This document shows, one piece after another, positions 44,010 through 54,000 of a stretch of DNA of 64,000 nt (the stretch's first letter is position 1; each line of letters starts with the position of its first letter). Made by a program: the position numbers and the translations under genes. The DNA lies in contig NZ_JAGMUJ010000016.1 of the NCBI RefSeq assembly GCF_019049255.1, positions 55,826 through 119,825 on the forward strand. The letters run 5' to 3'. The notes beneath the pieces are model-generated. The model saw nothing but the letters and a program-made list of their open reading frames with translations, ran no database searches and was not told the DNA's origin. Source of the DNA: Streptomyces sp. AC558_RSS880 (GTDB lineage Bacteria; Actinomycetota; Actinomycetes; Streptomycetales; Streptomycetaceae).

Positions 44010-44819
44010 ATGCCCGAAGGAGACACGGTCTGGCAGGCCGCGCGGCGGCTGCACGACGCGTTGGCCGGCGAGGTGCTGACCCGCAGCGACCTCCGGGTGC
44101 CGAGATTCGCCACGGCCGACCTCACCGGCCGCACCGTGCTGGACGTCACCCCGCGCGGCAAACACCTTCTGACCCGCGTCGAAGGCGGCCTGACGCTGCA
44201 CTCGCACCTGAGGATGGACGGCTCCTGGCGGGTGTACGCGCACGGGCAACGGTGGAACGGCGGCCCCGCCCACCAGATCCGCGCCGTCCTCGGCAACGCC
44301 GGCCGCACGGCCGTCGGCTACCGGCTCCCCGTCCTGGAACTGATGCGCACCACCGACGAGGACCGCGCGGTCGGTCATCTCGGCCCCGACCTCCTCGGCC
44401 CGGACTGGGACCCCCATCTCGCGCTGGCCAACCTCCTGAAGGACCCGGCCCGCCCCCTCGGTGAGGCCCTGCTGGACCAGCGGAACCTCGCCGGAATCGG
44501 CAATGTCTTCAAGAGCGAGCTGTGCTTCCTCCTCGGTGTCACCCCCTGGCTCCCCGTGGGCGAGCTGCCCGCCGACCGGTCCGCGAAACTGCCGGAACTC
44601 GCCAGGAAACTGCTGGAGTTCAACCGCGAGCGCCCGGTCCGCAACACCACGGGCCGCCGCGGCCAGGACCTGTTCGTGTACGGCCGCGCCCGCCGCCCCT
44701 GCCTGCGCTGCCGCACCCTCGTCCGCCTCGCCGACCAGGGCGACGGCTCCCGCGAGCGCCCCACGTACTGGTGTCCCGCCTGCCAGCCGGGTCCGGCTCC
44801 GTTCACTCCCCGTCGGTGA
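44010..44819 (+). CDS. Fpg/Nei-family DNA glycosylase (Nei2-like)
   Basis: 269 aa bifunctional base-excision enzyme. MPEGDTV places the catalytic Pro2/Glu3 at the N-terminus; Lys51 in RGKHLL; helix-two-turn-helix around LLDQRNLAGIGNVFKSE; zinc finger with CLRC and CPAC. MPEGD rather than MPELP points to endonuclease VIII (Nei) rather than Fpg. It lies 50 nt after lhr, probably co-transcribed. Confidence 0.92.
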   Translation: MPEGDTVWQAARRLHDALAGEVLTRSDLRVPRFATADLTGRTVLDVTPRGKHLLTRVEGGLTLHSHLRMDGSWRVYAHGQRWNGGPAHQIRAVLGNAGRTAVGYRLPVLELMRTTDEDRAVGHLGPDLLGPDWDPHLALANLLKDPARPLGEALLDQRNLAGIGNVFKSELCFLLGVTPWLPVGELPADRSAKLPELARKLLEFNRERPVRNTTGRRGQDLFVYGRARRPCLRCRTLVRLADQGDGSRERPTYWCPACQPGPAPFTPRR

Positions 44820-45057
44820 ACCGACGCACGGTGCTCACCCGCCACGCCCGCCGCCACCGCCCCGCCGCGAGCGCTCCCTCCGCCCGCGCCTTGGGCATGC
44901 AGTGCACCGGCAGCAGACTGAGCCCCCACCCGCCGGCCGCGACCGCCCCTTCCACCACCCCGGCGTCGGGCACCAGCAGCAGTCGCGCCACCGCCCACCA
45001 CCACAGCGCCCCGAACCCCAGAACGGCCCCCCGGCGCAGCACCCGCCCCGTCGTCAC
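44803..45057 (-). CDS. Small membrane protein of unknown function
   Basis: 84 aa from GTG 45057 (GGTGGAGG just upstream; upstream starts are possible). Hydrophobic segments VLGFGALWWWAVARLLLV and AVAAGGWGLSLLP. Ends 17 nt inside the 3' end of the Nei-type gene, convergent. Not recognised. Confidence 0.55.
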   Translation of the reverse strand: MTTGRVLRRGAVLGFGALWWWAVARLLLVPDAGVVEGAVAAGGWGLSLLPVHCMPKARAEGALAAGRWRRAWRVSTVRRFTDGE

Positions 45058-45183
45058 GGCCTCCACCCCCGCGCCGACGCTATGAGACCGCGCGCCCCCG
45101 CGCACAGGGCGCACCAAGGGCACACGGACGCATCCCGACCCCCGGTTCTCTCCTCGAGGGCCCCACGGCCCTCCAGGACCACG

Positions 45184-45654
45184 TCACCCGTTCTCGGCCT
45201 GGAACATCCAGTGCTGCTTCTCCAGGTCCGCGGTGATCGTGATCAGGATGTCCTGGCTCACCGGGTCCGGTTCGGCGGTCGCCGTGACCCGCTCCCGCAT
45301 ACGGGCGATCACCGCGCCCAGTGCCTCCACGAGCGCACCCACGGCGGCCGTGTCGTCGACCCAGCCCTCGGGCGTCACCCCGATGCCGCTGCCGACGGCC
45401 ACCGTCGCGGCACGCCCGTCGGGCGAGACCCCCAGTGCCGCGGCGCGTTCCGCCACGGTGTCGGAGTGCGTACGCGCCAGGGTCACGACCTCGTCGAGCT
45501 GGAGATGCACGGAACGGAAGCGTTGCCCGACCACGTTCCAGTGGATCTGTTTGGCCACCAGGGCGAGATCCACCAGGTCGACCAGGGCGCCCTGCAGTGC
45601 CTCGGACACGGTCTTCAGGTTCGCGTCGGACAACGGGCTCTTCACGACGTACAT
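45184..45654 (-). CDS. dpsB: Dps-family mini-ferritin
   Basis: 156 aa. Ferroxidase ligands are present: KQIHWNVVG (His38) and SVHLQLDEVV (His50, Asp54), with DTVAERAAALG. ATG 45654 has GGAGG 5 nt upstream. Binds and oxidises iron and protects DNA under stress. From memory the S. coelicolor Dps at this location is DpsB; the symbol depends on that synteny. Confidence 0.88.
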   Translation of the reverse strand: MYVVKSPLSDANLKTVSEALQGALVDLVDLALVAKQIHWNVVGQRFRSVHLQLDEVVTLARTHSDTVAERAAALGVSPDGRAATVAVGSGIGVTPEGWVDDTAAVGALVEALGAVIARMRERVTATAEPDPVSQDILITITADLEKQHWMFQAENG

Positions 45655-45751
45655 CCGCACCTCCGTGGCTGGCCCCCCGCCTCGTCCCTCCACGATGACC
45701 GCCAGGCACCGCACCGGCAAACGCACCGGAGAAGGCCCGCGCATGCGAAAA

Positions 45752-45798
45752 CCCCGGCGGCACCCCTCCGGATCTTCCGGAAGGGCCCCTACCGGGGC
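45752..45798 (-). terminator. clgR terminator
   Basis: Nested dyad: outer CCCCGG/CCGGGG, inner CCCTCCGGA/TCCGGAAGGG. Reading the minus strand, the outer arm is followed by GGTTTT. Confidence 0.6.
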
Positions 45799-45838
45799 AT
45801 CTCACACCTTCACACCACGCGTGCGCGGAACACCACGC

Positions 45839-46219
45839 TCACGCGGCGACGACGTCCACCGCCTCGGCGGGCGCCTTGATGGTCACCCGTTCCGGTGGCA
45901 CACCGGTCACCGAAACGGAACCCAGCATCGGACGAACCGGCGTGGGTACGGGCTCGCTGGGGGTCGCTGCAGCAGACTGGGCCAGTTCGGCGAGAGCGAG
46001 CTCGTCGCTCACTTCCCGCATGAGCTCGGACATCCGTACGTCCAGCGCGTCGCAGATGGCGGAGAGCAGCTCGGAGGAAGCCTCCTTCTGCCCCCGCTCC
46101 ACCTCGGAGAGATAGCCGAGTGAGACTCGGGCGGACGAGGAGACTTCGCGCAGAGTACGGCCCTGGCGTTGGCGCTGCCGACGCAGCACGTCACCCAGCA
46201 GGCGACGGAGCAGAATCAT
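45839..46219 (-). CDS. clgR: XRE-family transcriptional activator ClgR
   Basis: 126 aa: HTH (about residues 15-65; [24 protein letters not shown]) and a flexible C-terminal half ending VDVVAA. ClgR activates clp and lon protease genes in Streptomyces and is itself a ClpP substrate; the terminal Ala-Ala fits that degron. ATG 46219 has GGAGGGAG upstream. Lies downstream of cinA on the same strand, the usual actinobacterial arrangement. Confidence 0.9.
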   Translation of the reverse strand: MILLRRLLGDVLRRQRQRQGRTLREVSSSARVSLGYLSEVERGQKEASSELLSAICDALDVRMSELMREVSDELALAELAQSAAATPSEPVPTPVRPMLGSVSVTGVPPERVTIKAPAEAVDVVAA

Positions 46220-46328
46220 CGGTGGCTCCCTCCTCGGACCGCGTAGCCGCATCCTTCTCGCCCCACCGTACCGCCTTGCGCCGCGGCCGTGCGGGGAGCG
46301 ATGTCGTGTTCACTCAGGGCTGCAAACA

Positions 46329-46874
46329 TCAAAACCCCCCGTTCCGTTCCGTATCCTGTGCCCGCTCATTCCCGGTCTGTTCGCCCGCAAGCTCCCTCAG
46401 AAGCAGTGCGAGTACGCTCCGTACACTCTCCATACGAATTTCCGCGCGGTCGCCGTTCAACCGCAGATGCTCCACTTTTCCGCCGCGGGCAGAACCCGTT
46501 CCCGTCCCCGCGGGGCCGTCCACGGCCACGAAAACCGTGCCGACGTCCTGGCCGTCCTGGGGATCCGGACCGGCGACGCCGGTGGTGGCGATGCCCCAGT
46601 CGGCACCCAGCGCCTCGCGGACGCCGGCCGCCATCTGGGCCGCCACCTGCGGATCCACCGCTCCGCGCTGCGCCAGCAGGGTGGCGTCCACACCGAGCAG
46701 TCGCTGCTTGAGTTCGGTGGCGTACGCCGTCACCGAGCCCCGGAAGACCTTGGACGCCCCGGGCACCGAAGTGATCTCGGCCGCCACCAGACCACCGGTC
46801 AGCGACTCGGCGACGGCGAGCGTTCCGCCGTTCACGGTGAGTAGTCGCACCACCTCGGTGGCCTCGGAACTCAC
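46329..46874 (-). CDS. cinA: CinA C-terminal domain protein (nicotinamide-nucleotide amidohydrolase)
   Basis: 181 aa, only the C-terminal (PncC) domain of CinA: TLAVAESLTGGLVAAEITSV, FRGSVTAYATELKQRLLGV, WGIATTGVAGPDPQDG, VGTVFVAVDGP. The N-terminal MoaB-like domain of long CinA is absent. GTG 46874 overlaps the pgsA stop (GTGA). Predicted to deamidate nicotinamide mononucleotide. Confidence 0.9.
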   Translation of the reverse strand: MSSEATEVVRLLTVNGGTLAVAESLTGGLVAAEITSVPGASKVFRGSVTAYATELKQRLLGVDATLLAQRGAVDPQVAAQMAAGVREALGADWGIATTGVAGPDPQDGQDVGTVFVAVDGPAGTGTGSARGGKVEHLRLNGDRAEIRMESVRSVLALLLRELAGEQTGNERAQDTERNGGF

Positions 46875-47746
46875 GCTTCCGTCTCCTCCAACGCCGCCTC
46901 GCGCTCGGCGATTCCCCGCCTGCGCAGCACAATGGCCTGTTTCACATAGTCGAGTCCGGTCGCCACGGTCAGCACGACCGCCGCGGCCATCACCCACCAC
47001 CGCAGTGTGGCCAGCCACCCCGTCAGCGCCAGTACGTACATACCGACGGCGATGCCCTGGGTGAGGGTCTTGAGCTTGCCCCCTCGGCTGGCCGGGATCA
47101 CGCCGTAGCGAATGACCAGGAAACGCAGCAGGGTGATCCCGAGTTCCCGGCCGAGGATGACTCCGGTGACCCACCACGGGAGATCGCCCAGCGAGGAGAG
47201 ACAGATCAGCGCCGCTCCCATGATCGCCTTGTCGGCGATGGGGTCGGCGATCTTCCCGAAGTCGGTGACGAGGTTGTAGGTGCGCGCCAGATGACCGTCG
47301 AACAGGTCGGTGATCATGGCGACGGCGAAGGCCGCCCAGGCGAACGACCGCCACGCCGGGTCGTATCCGCCCTCGGCGAGCATCAGCATGACGAACGCCG
47401 GCACCAGGAGCAGCCGGAGCATGGTCAGCAGGTTGGCGATGTTCCAGACGCTGGCCTGGTTGACGGCCGCCGCCGCGATCTTCGCGCCGCGCGCCGGCCT
47501 GGCGCCGTCCTCGGCGCCGTCGCGGGACGCGGTGGCCGGCGCCACCTCGTCGCCGTGCGCCCGGGCGCCGCCCTGGACGCCGCCGGCCGCGCCACGCCGC
47601 GGTCCGCCGCCGGACGGTCCCGGAGTCGTGCCCCGTGCCTCCCGCGCGACCGCGCGGCCGGACACCGGCAGGCCTCCGGGTGCGGTGCCCGCCGCCCTCC
47701 TCGCGCCGGAGGGGCCTCCTGCCGCCGATGCCGGGACACCCGTCAT
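46871..47746 (-). CDS. pgsA: CDP-diacylglycerol-glycerol-3-phosphate 3-phosphatidyltransferase
   Basis: 291 aa. The CDP-alcohol phosphotransferase motif is [19 protein letters not shown] then IADPIADK, with several TM helices. The first ~92 residues are a Gly/Ala/Arg-rich extension before the membrane domain ([20 protein letters not shown]), so a later start is possible. ATG 47746 overlaps the rimO stop (ATGA). Membrane phospholipid synthesis; a phosphatidylinositol-phosphate synthase activity cannot be excluded from sequence. Confidence 0.88.
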   Translation of the reverse strand: MTGVPASAAGGPSGARRAAGTAPGGLPVSGRAVAREARGTTPGPSGGGPRRGAAGGVQGGARAHGDEVAPATASRDGAEDGARPARGAKIAAAAVNQASVWNIANLLTMLRLLLVPAFVMLMLAEGGYDPAWRSFAWAAFAVAMITDLFDGHLARTYNLVTDFGKIADPIADKAIMGAALICLSSLGDLPWWVTGVILGRELGITLLRFLVIRYGVIPASRGGKLKTLTQGIAVGMYVLALTGWLATLRWWVMAAAVVLTVATGLDYVKQAIVLRRRGIAEREAALEETEA

Positions 47747-49218
47747 CTGCCCGCCTCCTCACTACACGCGGGCGAACCCTGGAACAGCGGCTCGGCCACC
47801 AGGTCGACACCTTCCGTGCCGACCACCTTCGCCTCGACCATACGGCCGACGCTCAGACCCTCGCCGCTCGTGAGCAGCACCTGGCCGTCCGTCTCGGGCG
47901 CCTGGTGCGCCCCCCGGCCGTACACACCCTCCGTCTCGTCGACGGACTCCACCAGCACGTGCACGGTCTCACCGACCCGCTCCTCGGCGCGCTGCGAGAC
48001 CAGTTCCTCGGCCAGCCGGGAGACACGGGCCAGCCGCTCGGCGACGACCTCCTCGTCCAGCTTGCGGTCGTACGTCGCCGCCTCGGTGCCCTCCTCGTCG
48101 GAGTAGCCGAAGACGCCGATGGCGTCCAGTCGCGCGTGGTTCAGGAACCGCTCCAGTTCGGCGAGGTCGGCCGCGGACTCGCCGGGGAAGCCGACGATGA
48201 AGTTGGAGCGCACACCGGCCTGGGGCGCCTTGCTCCGGATCGTGTCGAGCAGTTCCAGGAACCGGTCGGTGTCGCCGAAGCGGCGCATCGCGCGCAGCAC
48301 GTCGGGCGCGGAGTGCTGGAAGGACAGGTCGAAGTAGGGGGCGACCTTCGGGGTGGAGGTCAGCACGTCGATCAGGCCGGGCCGCATCTCGGCCGGCTGG
48401 AGGTAGCTGACACGCACCCGCTCGAGGCCGTCGACCTCGGCCAGCTCGGGCAGCAGGGACTCCAGCAGGCGGATGTCGCCGAGGTCCTTGCCGTAGGAGG
48501 TGTTGTTCTCGGAGACCAGCATGATCTCCTTCACGCCCTGTTCGGCCAGCCAGCGCGTCTCGTTCAGCACGTCACTGGGGCGGCGCGAGATGAAGGAGCC
48601 GCGGAAGGACGGGATGGCGCAGAAGGAGCAGCGCCGGTCGCAGCCGGAGGCGAGCTTCACCGAGGCGACCGGGGAGCCGTCCAGCCGGCGGCGCAGCGGC
48701 GCGCGGGGGCCCGAGGCCGGGGCGAGGCCGTCGGGCAGGTCCACCGGGCCGTGTCCCGGAAGGGCGACGGCGGCGGCGGAGTCCTGCCGCTCGGCCGGAC
48801 TGATCGGCAGCAGCTTGCGCCGGTCGCGCGGGGTGTGGGAGGCGTGGATGCCGCCGTTCAGGATGGTCTGGAGGCGGTCGGAGATGTCGGCGTAGTCGTC
48901 GAAGCCGAGCACGCCGTCGGCCTCGGGAAGGGCCTCGGCGAGTTCCTTGCCGTACCGCTCGGCCATGCAGCCCACCGCGACGACGGCCTGGGTTCTCCCG
49001 TGTCCCTTGAGGTCGTTGGCCTCCAGGAGGGCGTCGACGGAGTCCTTCTTGGCGGCCTCGACGAAGCCACAGGTGTTGACGACGGCGACGTCCGCTTCCT
49101 CGGCGTCCTCCACGAGCTGCCAGCCGTCCGCCTCCAAACGGCCTGCGAGCTCCTCCGAGTCCACCTCGTTACGGGCGCAGCCAAGGGTGACGAGTGCGAC
49201 GGTACGGCGTTCAGGCAT
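47743..49218 (-). CDS. rimO: Ribosomal protein S12 methylthiotransferase RimO
   Basis: 491 aa radical-SAM methylthiotransferase acting on an Asp of S12. Auxiliary cluster cysteines in [26 protein letters not shown] and VGCMAERYG; radical-[12 protein letters not shown]-terminal [17 protein letters not shown] and the N-terminal [10 protein letters not shown] distinguish it from MiaB, which is also present. ATG 49218 ([10 protein letters not shown]). Confidence 0.95.
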   Translation of the reverse strand: MPERRTVALVTLGCARNEVDSEELAGRLEADGWQLVEDAEEADVAVVNTCGFVEAAKKDSVDALLEANDLKGHGRTQAVVAVGCMAERYGKELAEALPEADGVLGFDDYADISDRLQTILNGGIHASHTPRDRRKLLPISPAERQDSAAAVALPGHGPVDLPDGLAPASGPRAPLRRRLDGSPVASVKLASGCDRRCSFCAIPSFRGSFISRRPSDVLNETRWLAEQGVKEIMLVSENNTSYGKDLGDIRLLESLLPELAEVDGLERVRVSYLQPAEMRPGLIDVLTSTPKVAPYFDLSFQHSAPDVLRAMRRFGDTDRFLELLDTIRSKAPQAGVRSNFIVGFPGESAADLAELERFLNHARLDAIGVFGYSDEEGTEAATYDRKLDEEVVAERLARVSRLAEELVSQRAEERVGETVHVLVESVDETEGVYGRGAHQAPETDGQVLLTSGEGLSVGRMVEAKVVGTEGVDLVAEPLFQGSPACSEEAGR

Positions 49219-49255
49219 GGGCTCAAGACTACTTCGTCCCGCTGACGTCCCACGT

Positions 49256-49289
49256 CGACGGGGTTGGCCGATCATGGCCAACCCCGTCG
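49256..49289 (-). terminator. Terminator after RodZ-like gene
   Basis: CGACGGGGTTGGCC (49256-49269) pairs with GGCCAACCCCGTCG (49276-49289): 14-bp perfect stem, 6-nt loop, in the 94-bp gap before rimO. Confidence 0.75.
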
Positions 49290-49311
49290 TCGAAGCACCC
49301 TTTGCGTCGGC

Positions 49312-50151
49312 TCATCCTGCTTGCGGGTCGCCCTTGGTGTAGGTCAGGCGCTCGACGGCGCCCGGCTGCCAGTCGTCCTCGATCTTCTTGCCGTTCACGA
49401 ACAGGTCGATCGCGCCGGCGTCACCGAGGACCAGGTTGACCTCGGTGCCGTCCTGGAAGGTCTTGGACTCGCCCTGCTTGAGCAGTCCGTCGAACAGCAG
49501 CCGGCCGTTGTGATCCTTGGCGGAGATCCAGCTGCGTCCGTCGGCGGCGCTGACCTGGACCGTCACCTTGTCCTGCGGGGCGGCGGCGATGGCGCTGTCC
49601 GACGGCTCCGGCTCGGGCTTGACGGGCTTCTCGGTCTTGGGGGTGGAGGAGGACGACTTGGTGGGCTCGGCGCCTTCGGCGACGTTCGCCTTGCCGCCGT
49701 CGTCGTCACCCTTGACCATCGTGAACCCGACGAAGCCGATCACGACGACGATCGCGGCGACCATGGCCGCGGTCCAGTTGGGGCCGCGCCGCTCCGGACG
49801 GATGCGTTCCGCCTCGAACAGCGGGGCGGCCGGGGTCGGGGCCGGACGGCCGCCGCCGTGCTCGGCCTCGTACTGGGCGATCAGCGGGCCCGCATCGAGG
49901 TCCACGGCCTTGGCCAGGGTCCGGATGTGCCCGCGCGCGTAGACGTCGCCGCCACAGGGAGCGAAGTCGTCCGCCTCGATGGCGTGCACGATGGCGATAC
50001 GGACGCGGGTGGCGGTACTGACGTCGTCGACGGTGAGCCCGGCGGCTATGCGCGCCTGCTGCAGCGCTCGGCCGACGGAGACGGAAGGGCGGGCTTCCTC
50101 GGAAACGTCTTCGAACGGACGCTCGTCTTCAGGGGAGTTGCCGATGGACAC
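49312..50151 (-). CDS. RodZ-like HTH membrane protein
   Basis: 279 aa. Cytoplasmic HTH_25 domain (about 28-90; GRALQQARIAAGLTVDDVS, GGDVYARGHIRTLAKAV), single TM (WTAAMVAAIVVVIGFVGFTMV), a Ser/Pro/Lys linker and a DUF4115 extracytoplasmic domain (VTVQVSAADGRSWISAKD to the end). GTG 50151 with AAAGG 7 nt upstream. RodZ-like proteins link cell shape or morphogenesis factors; the role in Streptomyces is unclear. Confidence 0.87.
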   Translation of the reverse strand: MSIGNSPEDERPFEDVSEEARPSVSVGRALQQARIAAGLTVDDVSTATRVRIAIVHAIEADDFAPCGGDVYARGHIRTLAKAVDLDAGPLIAQYEAEHGGGRPAPTPAAPLFEAERIRPERRGPNWTAAMVAAIVVVIGFVGFTMVKGDDDGGKANVAEGAEPTKSSSSTPKTEKPVKPEPEPSDSAIAAAPQDKVTVQVSAADGRSWISAKDHNGRLLFDGLLKQGESKTFQDGTEVNLVLGDAGAIDLFVNGKKIEDDWQPGAVERLTYTKGDPQAG

Positions 50152-50403
50152 GGGGGCGCCTTTCGAGCGTGTAGCCGCCTGTGCTGGAGGTTCAGTCTAG
50201 GAGGGGTACAAGAGGATGGGGCAACCGGGCGGTAGGACTTTGTACGCCATCGGAATGGCCCGACATTCCGATGATGGGCCTGCGGTTTGTCGTTTCCCTC
50301 AACTTGACGTACGCCGACGGGAAACGGTTGCTCAATGATCGCTTACGGGTGGGTCACGATCGGCCGTCCGGGTGCCTGGAGACGACGACCGCCTCCCGCT
50401 CGC

Positions 50404-53166
50404 CTACCCATCAGACTCCCCCCGGATCAACGCGAGCACGCCATCCAGTTCATCAGGCTTCACAAGAACGTCACGGGCCTTCGAACCCTCGCTCGGCCCG
50501 ACGATGTTCCTCGACTCCATGAGGTCCATCAGCCGGCCCGCCTTGGCGAAGCCGACGCGCAGCTTGCGCTGGAGCATGGACGTCGACCCGAACTGGGTGG
50601 AGACGACCAGCTCGGCCGCCTGGCACAGCAGGTCCAGGTCGTCGCCGATGTCCTCGTCGATCTCCTTCTTCTGCTTGCTCCCGACGGTGACGTCGTCCCG
50701 GAAGACGGGCGCCATCTGATCCTTGCAGTGCCGGACGACGGCCGCGACCTCCTCCTCGGTCACGAACGCGCCCTGCAGACGCGTCGGCTTGTTCGCGCCC
50801 ATCGGCAGGAACAGCCCGTCGCCCTTGCCGATCAGCTTCTCGGCGCCGGGCTGGTCGAGGATGACCCGCGAGTCCGCGAGCGAGGACGTGGCGAACGCCA
50901 GCCGGGACGGCACGTTCGCCTTGATCAGACCGGTGACCACGTCGACGGACGGCCGCTGCGTGGCGAGCACCAGGTGGATGCCGGCCGCCCGCGCGAGCTG
51001 CGTGATGCGCACGATGGCGTCCTCGACGTCGCGCGGGGCGACCATCATCAGGTCGGCCAGCTCGTCGACGATCACCAGCAGGTACGGGTACGGCTGCAGC
51101 TCCCGCTCGCTGCCCTCGGGCGGCTTGGCCTTGCCCTCGCGCACCGCGCGGTTGAAGTCGTCGATGTGCCGGTAGCCGTAGGCCGCGAGGTCGTCGTAGC
51201 GCAGGTCCATCTCGCGCACGACCCACTGCAGCGCCTCGGCGGCCCGCTTGGGGTTGGTGATGATCGGCGTGATCAGGTGCGGGATGCCCTCGTACGCCGT
51301 CAGCTCCACGCGCTTGGGGTCGACCAGGATCATCCGGACGTCCTCCGGGGTCGCCCGCATCATGATCGAGGTGATCAGGCAGTTGATGCAGGACGACTTT
51401 CCGGAGCCGGTGGCGCCGGCGACCAGCATGTGCGGCATCTTCGCCAGGGAGTCCATGACGTAGCCGCCCTCGACGTCCTTGCCGAAGGCGACCAGCATCG
51501 GGTCGTCGTCCTCGGCGGACTCCGCGAGCCGCAGGACGTCGCCGAGGTTGACCATCTCCCGGTCGGTGTTCGGGATCTCGATGCCCACCGCGGACTTGCC
51601 GGGGATCGGACTGATGATCCGCACGTCCGGGCTGGCGACGGCGTACGCGATGTTCTTGGTCAGCGCGGTCACCCGCTCGACCTTCACGGCCGGGCCGAGT
51701 TCCACCACGTAGCGGGTGACCGTCGGGCCGCGGGTGAAGCCGGTGACGGCGGCGTCCACCTTGAACTCCGTGAAGACCTTCCGCAGCGCGTCGACGATGG
51801 CGTCGTTGGCGGCGCTGCGCGCCTTGCCGGGGCCGCCGCGCTCGAGCAGGTCGAGGGCGGGCAGCGAGTAGGTGATGTCGCCGGAGAGCTGGAGCTGCTC
51901 CGCGCGGGCGGGCAGATCGCGGGGTTCGCGGGGCGGCTCCTTGGTCATGTCCAGGACGCCGGCCGGCGGCCTGTCCTGCTTCGGCCCGTCCTGCGGCTTG
52001 TCCGCCGTCGGCTTCCCCTGCCGCGCGCGGGCGGCCGGAACCGGCGTCGGTGTGGTCGGCTCACGGTCGCCGGTGCTCACGCCCTGGGTCAGGTCGGCGA
52101 CGATCGGCGAGGGCGGCATCCCGTGCAGCACGGCGCCGTCCAGCGCGGCGGCCGCGGCGGCGGCCACGTCCACGGCGTCCATGGGCCGGTCCATGGAGGA
52201 CTGCGACACCGCGGGCCTGCGGGGTCGGCCCCGGCGCCGGGACAGCGCCTCCTGCTCCGCACTGTCCGGGTCGTACTCCTCGGGCGCCGGCCGCCGTCTG
52301 CGACGGCTCGCGGGCAGCGACTCGCGCCACTGCTGCTCGTAGCGCTCGTCGTCCTCGCCGAACTCCTCCGGCTCGGGTTCGCGGACGAGGCCGAGCCGCA
52401 CGCCGAGCTGCCGCAGGCGCTGCGGAATGGCGTTCACCGGGGTGGCGGTGACGACCAGCAGACCGAAGACGGTGAGCAGCACCAGCAGCGGCACGGCGAG
52501 GACGTCGGTCATGGTCGCCGACAGCGGTGTGGCCGCGCCCCAGCCGATGAGACCGCCGGCGTCCCTTATGGCCTGCATGCCGTCGCCGCGCGCGGGCGAG
52601 CCGCAGCCGATGTGGATCTGTCCGAGCACGCCGATGACGAGCGCGGACAGGCCGATCACGATCCGTCCGTTGGCCTCCGGCTTCTCCGGGTGCCGGATGA
52701 ACCGTACGGCGATGACGGCGACCAGGATCGGCACCAGCAGGTCGAGCCGGCCGAAGGCTCCGGCGACCAGGATCTCCACGAGGTCGCCGACGGGGCCCTT
52801 CAGGTCGGCCCAGGTGCCGGCGGCGACGATCAGGGCGACGGCGAGCAGCAGCAGCGCCAGGCCGTCCTTGCGGTGCGCGGGGTCGAGGTTCTTGGCGCCC
52901 TGCCCTATGCCGCGGAAGACGGCGCCGACGGCGTGCGCGAGGCCCAGCCACAGGGCGCGCACGAGCCGGTAGACGCCGCTGGTCGGATTCGGGGCGGCCG
53001 GTGCGGGCGCGGCCTTCTTCGCCGGGGCCCTCTTCGCCGCGGCCTTCTTGGCGGGAGCCTTCTTCGCCGGGGCCTTCTTGGCGGCAGCCTTCTTCGCCGG
53101 AGCCTTCGCGGAAGCGGGCGCCTTCTTCGCGGGCGGCTTCTTGGCTGCGGAGGGACGTGAGGCCAT
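50404..53166 (-). CDS. ftsK: DNA translocase FtsK/SpoIIIE
   Basis: 920 aa. An unusual N-terminus rich in AKKAPAKKA-type repeats (about residues 5-50) precedes four to five TM helices, a Pro/Arg-rich linker, and the motor domain with Walker A AGATGSGKSSCIN and Walker B LLVIVDELADLMM. The C-terminal gamma winged helix (VSTQFGSTSMLQRKLRVGFAKAGRLMDLME) should bind KOPS. ATG 53166. Acts in chromosome segregation at sporulation septa. Confidence 0.95.
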   Translation of the reverse strand: MASRPSAAKKPPAKKAPASAKAPAKKAAAKKAPAKKAPAKKAAAKRAPAKKAAPAPAAPNPTSGVYRLVRALWLGLAHAVGAVFRGIGQGAKNLDPAHRKDGLALLLLAVALIVAAGTWADLKGPVGDLVEILVAGAFGRLDLLVPILVAVIAVRFIRHPEKPEANGRIVIGLSALVIGVLGQIHIGCGSPARGDGMQAIRDAGGLIGWGAATPLSATMTDVLAVPLLVLLTVFGLLVVTATPVNAIPQRLRQLGVRLGLVREPEPEEFGEDDERYEQQWRESLPASRRRRRPAPEEYDPDSAEQEALSRRRGRPRRPAVSQSSMDRPMDAVDVAAAAAAALDGAVLHGMPPSPIVADLTQGVSTGDREPTTPTPVPAARARQGKPTADKPQDGPKQDRPPAGVLDMTKEPPREPRDLPARAEQLQLSGDITYSLPALDLLERGGPGKARSAANDAIVDALRKVFTEFKVDAAVTGFTRGPTVTRYVVELGPAVKVERVTALTKNIAYAVASPDVRIISPIPGKSAVGIEIPNTDREMVNLGDVLRLAESAEDDDPMLVAFGKDVEGGYVMDSLAKMPHMLVAGATGSGKSSCINCLITSIMMRATPEDVRMILVDPKRVELTAYEGIPHLITPIITNPKRAAEALQWVVREMDLRYDDLAAYGYRHIDDFNRAVREGKAKPPEGSERELQPYPYLLVIVDELADLMMVAPRDVEDAIVRITQLARAAGIHLVLATQRPSVDVVTGLIKANVPSRLAFATSSLADSRVILDQPGAEKLIGKGDGLFLPMGANKPTRLQGAFVTEEEVAAVVRHCKDQMAPVFRDDVTVGSKQKKEIDEDIGDDLDLLCQAAELVVSTQFGSTSMLQRKLRVGFAKAGRLMDLMESRNIVGPSEGSKARDVLVKPDELDGVLALIRGESDG

Positions 53167-53322
53167 GGGTGTGAGGTTACCGGTGGAGACGGTTGGGGAC
53201 ACGCGTGACGGACGCTTCACCCGTTCGTGTCGCTCTTGTCGAGGCGTGACATTGACGCACAGTTGACGCGGTCTCATGCCCGCGGCGCGTCGGGTGCCCG
53301 GCCAACGCCCTCGCCCTCGGCG

Positions 53323-54000
53323 TCAGTTCTGCGACGGCACCGACGACGCGCTGCCGGTTCCGGGCTCCAGGGCGTCCAGCGCCCGCCGCAACCCCGTGAG
53401 CTTGCGCTCGAGATGGGCGGCCGTGGCCACCGCGGCCGCGTCGGTCGACTCGTCGTTGAGCTGCTTGGTGAGGGCCTCGGCCTGCTCCTCGACGGCCGCG
53501 AGCCGCGCCGAGAGCTCGGCGAGCAGCCCCGCCGGCTCCTTGGACTCGGCCGTGTCCTTCTCGCCGCCCTCCAGCTGGAGCCGCAGCAGCGCCGCCTGCT
53601 CCCGCAGCTGGCAGTTCTTCATGTACAGCTCGACGAAGACCGAGACCTTCGCGCGCAGCACCCACGGGTCGAACGGCTTGGAGATGTAGTCGACCGCACC
53701 CGCCGCGTACCCCCGGAAGGTGTGGTGCGGACCGTGGTTGATCGCGGTGAGGAAGATGATCGGGATGTCCCGGGTCCGCTCCCGCCGCTTGATGTGCGCG
53801 GCGGTCTCGAAACCGTCCATGCCCGGCATCTGGACGTCCAGCAGAATGACCGCGAAATCGTCCGTGAGCAGCGCTTTGAGCGCTTCCTCCCCGGACGATG
53901 CCCGCACCAGCGTCTGATCGAGCGCCGAGAGGATCGCCTCCAGCGCCAGCAGATTCTCCGGCCGGTCATCGACCAGGAGGATCTTGGCCTTCTGCACCAT
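53323..54000 (-). CDS. osaB: Response regulator OsaB
   Basis: 225 aa. Receiver domain with phospho-Asp55 in VILLDVQMPGMDG and Lys in YISKPFDPW, followed not by a DNA-binding domain but by a ~90-residue coiled-coil region (NCQLREQAALLRLQLEG, LSARLAAVEEQAEALTKQL). ATG 54000 with GAGGAGG upstream. From memory OsaB is the regulator partner of OsaA in S. coelicolor osmoadaptation. Lacking an output domain, it probably works by protein contact. Confidence 0.9.
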   Translation of the reverse strand: MVQKAKILLVDDRPENLLALEAILSALDQTLVRASSGEEALKALLTDDFAVILLDVQMPGMDGFETAAHIKRRERTRDIPIIFLTAINHGPHHTFRGYAAGAVDYISKPFDPWVLRAKVSVFVELYMKNCQLREQAALLRLQLEGGEKDTAESKEPAGLLAELSARLAAVEEQAEALTKQLNDESTDAAAVATAAHLERKLTGLRRALDALEPGTGSASSVPSQN

